A stretch of DNA of 64,000 nucleotides. It comes from an uncultured Bacilli bacterium (GTDB lineage Bacteria; Bacillota_I; Bacilli_A; RF39; UBA660). This document shows positions 60,644-64,000 of this stretch, piece after piece (the stretch's first letter is position 1; each line of letters begins with the position of its first letter). The position numbers and the translations under genes are program-made. The stretch lies in assembly GCA_947624045.1 (NCBI GenBank), contig CANQIL010000005.1:1-64000 (forward strand), given 5' to 3'. The notes under the pieces are model-generated. The model was given only the letters and a program-made list of their open reading frames with translations. It was not told where the DNA came from and ran no database searches.

Positions 60644-62503
60644 TTAATTTTTCTTTAGTAAAACTTTACTTTTCTTTTGTTCTTTAAGTGCTTTCATCTT
60701 TTTAATAATACCTTTTACAAAATAAACTTCTAATGGATAAGCCAATTCTTTAGGAGCATTATCAATACCATTAGGATATTTTCTTATTAATATATCTTGG
60801 TCACTTTGATTTAATTTTTCCATAAGACAAAATACTTCTTCTTTAGAATCCATTCTTAATATTTCTACTAAGGTTAAATCACTTAATGTTAAATAGCTTT
60901 CTTTTTTTAAAGCTTTAGTAATTATATCTAATTTATCAATTAATTCTTTAAATTCCAAAGTATTAATAGCTAGAGCTTTCTTATCAAAATATTCACCATA
61001 AATATTTTTTAAGTAATGAACTTCATTTTCTTCTAAGTATGAAAAAGCACTAAAGAGATATTTTTGAGAATTTTTAAAATAATCATAAATATGTAACATT
61101 TTTTCTTCTTTAGATAAATCAATAACTTTATCTAAATAATTAACACTATTACGAACTTTTTGTTGCTTTTTTAATTTCTTTAAAGCCGCTTTTTCAATTT
61201 GACGAATTCTTTCACCACGAACATTTAAATGTTTACCAATTTGTTCTAAAGTTTCTTCTTTTTCATTATTTAAACCAAAGTGGTGAATCAAGACATAGCG
61301 TTCTTTTTCATTTAAGGTATCTAGAATTTCTAATATATTTTCTTGGAGATTTGTTTTAAGAAAATTATCTTCAATATCAACACTATCATCACGGACAAAG
61401 TCAATTAGTTCAAAGTCGTCATTATTTTTATCAACTTGAACATTGTAACTAGTAGTATCAATAGAAGCATTAATTAAATCTTCTACTTTTTTTACTGAAA
61501 TACCTAATTTTTTTGCAAGTTCTTCTTTAGTAGCTTCTCTACCTAAAATATTATTAAGTTCTACTTTTGTTTTATTTAACTCATTAATTTTTCTTCTTAA
61601 AGAAATAGGTATTCTAATAGTTCTACCATAACAATTAATAGATGTTTTTATTGAATTACTAATAAAAGCAGTAGCATAAGTTGAAAATCTTACTCCTTTA
61701 CTAATATCAAATCTATCAATAGCTTTCATTAAGCCAATATTACCCTCTTGAATTAAATCATCTAAATCTAAACCTCTATTTTGATAATCTTTAGCAATAC
61801 TTATAACTAATCTTAGATTATGTTTAATTAAATATTCTTTAGCTTCTTTATTGCCTTTTAATACTTGTTCAAAAAAATACTTTTCTTCTTCAGCTGTTAA
61901 GATTTTACTTGGTATTGTGCCAATATATGTATAAGCGCCAAGTTGATTAGTTTGGAAATTATCTGTTTCATAATCTCTTTCTTCTAAAAGATAGTTATTA
62001 TTAAAATATAAAGTAATTAAAGGATAAAGAGGCGTATCTAAAAGTAAATCAATTTTATCATCAGCAATACATTCTTTTATTAAAACTCTTAGTATAGTAT
62101 TATTAAGTAAAAATTTATAATCTTCTACATCAAGATATGTTAAAGATGAATTTAACTCTTTAGAAAAGATAAGTAATTTTTCATAAGACTCAACTTCTGT
62201 ACTTGTTAATAAACAGTTGATATAGTCTTGTAAAATTTCCCTAGTATTATCATTTAAAATTTTATCTTTAAGTATTTCTTGATATTCTAAGTTATATTCT
62301 TTTTCTAATTTATCTAAAAATAGATTTAAATCTATAAATCTTTCTTGGTTTAATAATTTATTACAGACATTTTGAAATAAATTACTAGTAAAATCTTTAG
62401 ATAAATTCAAAAATGTATAGTTCTCATCTACTTTATTTTTTATTTCGTTAATTTTAGTAATAATTTCTTTTTTATCGCTTTTCATAATGTTTAGAGTACT
62501 CAT
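60644..62503 (-). CDS. Second sigma-70 family protein with altered melting motif and C-terminal extension
   Basis: A 619-residue paralogue of the protein at 57539. Residues 1-190 are helical. The sigma core covers ~190-450: region 1.2 with YIGTIPSKILTAEEEKYF, region 2 with HNLRLVISIAKDYQNRGLDL and LIQEGNIGLMKAIDRFD, region 4 with LNEKERYVLIHHFGLNNEKE and HLNVRGERIRQIEKAALKKL. The helix after region 2.3 reads FSTYATAFISNSIKTSINCY: the Trp pair and the following IRQA of primary sigma factors are gone. The extension (~455-619) shares modules with the larger paralogue, such as KYPNGIDNAP against KYPNGFDEKP. Its stop is 36 bp before the larger gene's start, so both are in one operon. GGGGATGG precedes the ATG. 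Confidence 0.85.
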   Translation of the reverse strand: MSTLNIMKSDKKEIITKINEIKNKVDENYTFLNLSKDFTSNLFQNVCNKLLNQERFIDLNLFLDKLEKEYNLEYQEILKDKILNDNTREILQDYINCLLTSTEVESYEKLLIFSKELNSSLTYLDVEDYKFLLNNTILRVLIKECIADDKIDLLLDTPLYPLITLYFNNNYLLEERDYETDNFQTNQLGAYTYIGTIPSKILTAEEEKYFFEQVLKGNKEAKEYLIKHNLRLVISIAKDYQNRGLDLDDLIQEGNIGLMKAIDRFDISKGVRFSTYATAFISNSIKTSINCYGRTIRIPISLRRKINELNKTKVELNNILGREATKEELAKKLGISVKKVEDLINASIDTTSYNVQVDKNNDDFELIDFVRDDSVDIEDNFLKTNLQENILEILDTLNEKERYVLIHHFGLNNEKEETLEQIGKHLNVRGERIRQIEKAALKKLKKQQKVRNSVNYLDKVIDLSKEEKMLHIYDYFKNSQKYLFSAFSYLEENEVHYLKNIYGEYFDKKALAINTLEFKELIDKLDIITKALKKESYLTLSDLTLVEILRMDSKEEVFCLMEKLNQSDQDILIRKYPNGIDNAPKELAYPLEVYFVKGIIKKMKALKEQKKSKVLLKKN

Positions 62504-62560
62504 AAAATAACCATCCCCAATTGCTCACTTATTATAACAAAAGTTTCTAAAAAAGTCCAG

Positions 62561-62584
62561 AAAAAAAGCTCTAAGTAGAGCCTT
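62561..62584 (-). terminator. Terminator after murC
   Basis: Minus strand GCTCT / AGAGC stem with a 4-base loop followed by seven T. Confidence 0.8.
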
Positions 62585-62586
62585 AG

Positions 62587-63891
62587 TTACTTAAGTATAT
62601 TTTTAAAAGCATTAAGTATTCCATCAACATATGCACAACCCATAAAACATACGACGTTATCTTTTTCTTTTTCTAACTTGTTTATTGTATCGATACTTAT
62701 TATTTCACTATTAGGAATTTCTTTTGTTATGATACTAGAGTTTATTCCAGGATAGTCTTCTTGTTTTTCTCTATTACAATCAATTTCTGTTAAATATACT
62801 TTATCAGCTACTTTTAAAGAAGAAACAAACTCATCTTTAAAGTCTTTAGTTCTAGAATAAGTATTTGGTACAAAGACAACTGTCAATTTTTTATCGGGGT
62901 ATTTTTGCTTAACAGCTTCTAATGTAACTTTAATTTCCGTAGGATGATGAGCATAATCATCAATAATTATAGTGTTATTAACTACTTCTTCAGCAAATCG
63001 TCTTTTAGCATTTTTAAATGTTTCTAAGTATTTTTTTATTTCTTCTAAAGAAATGCCTAGTTCTCTACATAAAATAATAGCGGCAGTAGCATTAGAAACC
63101 ATATGTTTTCCAAATAAAGGAATACTAAAGTGATCTAGGAAAACATCATTATAATATAAATCAAATGAAGAATTTTTACTATTCAAATCGATATTTCTAA
63201 TGGAATAGTCATTTTCTCTTTTATAACCATAATAAATTACTGGTGTTTTAAAATTAATTTTTCTTATTTCGTCATTATCACCATTTACAATAATTTTCTT
63301 TTTCGTTTGATTAGCAAATATTTCAAAAGTATTTCTAATATCATCTATATTTTTATAACATTCTAAGTGTTCTGCTTCTATATTTGTAATTATAGAATAA
63401 GTTGGGTGATAGGCCGTAAAATGTTTATTGAATTCATCACTTTCAAAAACAAAGTATCGATTATTTTTAGAAGCCATACCATCTCCTGCTCCAATAAAGT
63501 AATTACAACCAACTGTTTCGGTTAAAATATGTTTTATTATTGATGAAGTAGTTGTTTTACCATGAGTTCCTGCTACTCCTATTGAATTAAAATCATTCAT
63601 CAAACTACCAATTATTTCATTATATTTAACTACTTTTAAGCCAAGTTCTTTAACTCTTTTTATTTCTTTATGGTCTTCTTTAAAAGCAACACTGTAAGTT
63701 ACAATAGTATCTTTATCTATATCATGATTATTATCATAATAAATTTTTATATTACGTTTTTCTAAGCCATCTTGGGTAAATTTATGTTCTTTGGCATCAT
63801 CATAACCACTTACTTCATTACCTAAGTCATATAAGATTTGCGCAAGTGTTGACATACCAGTTCCTTTTATACCTATACAATAATATTTCAT
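62587..63891 (-). CDS. murC: UDP-N-acetylmuramate-L-alanine ligase
   Basis: MurC (434 residues) adds L-alanine to UDP-MurNAc, the first peptide step of peptidoglycan synthesis. Seen: the N-terminal Rossmann motif YYCIGIKGTGMSTLAQIL, P-loop VAGTHGKTTTSS, ESDEFNKHF, ITNIEAEHLECY, GKHMVSNATAAI and IIDDYAHHPTEIKVTL, which is diagnostic for MurC. AGAGGTG precedes the ATG at 63891. It shows that the organism makes a cell wall. Beyond it, 63892-64000 holds only promoter-like A/T-rich sequence and no supported gene. Confidence 0.96.
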   Translation of the reverse strand: MKYYCIGIKGTGMSTLAQILYDLGNEVSGYDDAKEHKFTQDGLEKRNIKIYYDNNHDIDKDTIVTYSVAFKEDHKEIKRVKELGLKVVKYNEIIGSLMNDFNSIGVAGTHGKTTTSSIIKHILTETVGCNYFIGAGDGMASKNNRYFVFESDEFNKHFTAYHPTYSIITNIEAEHLECYKNIDDIRNTFEIFANQTKKKIIVNGDNDEIRKINFKTPVIYYGYKRENDYSIRNIDLNSKNSSFDLYYNDVFLDHFSIPLFGKHMVSNATAAIILCRELGISLEEIKKYLETFKNAKRRFAEEVVNNTIIIDDYAHHPTEIKVTLEAVKQKYPDKKLTVVFVPNTYSRTKDFKDEFVSSLKVADKVYLTEIDCNREKQEDYPGINSSIITKEIPNSEIISIDTINKLEKEKDNVVCFMGCAYVDGILNAFKNILK

Positions 63892-64000
63892 TCACAACAC
63901 CTCTATTTAAGTATACTCTTTAATATTTTATAAGTAAAGGTGAAAAATGGTGAATTTTATGGCATTAAAACTAAATGGCAAGAATAATTATGGGTGAAGT

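Noticed and set aside
63955-64000. Start of another gene after murC
   Set aside because: One frame from 63950 closes after 17 codons; another starting at 63975 has only nine codons before the window ends and no clear ribosome site.

Overview
The window is an AT-rich (roughly 30% G+C by eye), densely packed chromosome segment from a walled, low-GC Gram-positive bacterium of the Bacilli. The standard genetic code is used: TGA ends several genes (ruvB, the 126-residue gene before it, mutL's neighbours) and Trp is TGG. Peptidoglycan genes (murC, an LD-carboxypeptidase) argue against a wall-less mollicute. Several gene orders match Bacillus subtilis: ruvA-ruvB-queA, tkt-sirA-yneF, xerD-deoB with spoIIM nearby. 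The short genes, the SipW-type surface proteins and the repeat-rich accessory proteins suggest an uncultured gut-associated Bacilli lineage (RF39/Erysipelotrichales-like). That taxonomic guess is inference.

Layout. 0-5.2 kb: an HPt-receiver protein, a DUF192-like protein, yebC, and a ruvA-(unknown)-ruvB-queA operon with a probable LexA box in its promoter. 5.2-10 kb: two tandem cassettes, each a small XRE repressor divergent from a ~665-residue secreted protein with an FGE-sulfatase/C-type-lectin-like C-terminus; a third cassette lies at 46.7-49.1 kb. 10-25 kb: a P2-type ATPase, a decayed DUF1016 nuclease, tkt-sirA-yneF, uvrC, a type IV pilin-like gene, mutL-miaA, a two-gene operon of unknown function (one with a RelE-like end), an LD-carboxypeptidase and tspO. 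25.2-32.5 kb: next to tRNA-Thr, an accessory island of two radical SAM proteins, a tandem P-loop kinase-like protein, a glycosyltransferase, two NUDIX hydrolases, a thymidylate-kinase-like and an adenylate-kinase-like protein. 32.5-36.1 kb: a probable small RNA gene, a frameshifted KilA-N gene between two 49-bp direct repeats, and an eight-repeat protein ending in a sigma region 4-like helix-turn-helix. 36-46 kb: a GNAT, hypotheticals, tgt, a YqfQ-like protein, pilC-pilD, rarA, xerD-deoB. 49-64 kb: an XRE protein, spoIIM, a small membrane protein, an MBL hydrolase, a TetR-controlled heterodimeric ABC exporter, tRNA-Glu, two adjacent unusual sigma-70 proteins (1022 and 619 residues) and murC.

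The strongest candidate for an undescribed system is the three-copy cassette. In each copy the secreted protein's promoter carries a palindrome exactly inside the -35/-10 spacer and a second copy 31-34 bp downstream. The palindrome sequence differs between cassettes, so each repressor probably controls only its own partner. The proteins are alike along their length but diverge at the extreme C-terminus, where the last ~50 codons of two copies are dominated by NNY codons, as expected for diversity-generating retroelement targets. No reverse transcriptase or template repeat was recognised in the window, so that link remains a hypothesis. Second in interest are the repeat-bearing sigma-like proteins (33.9-36.1 kb and 57.5-62.5 kb).
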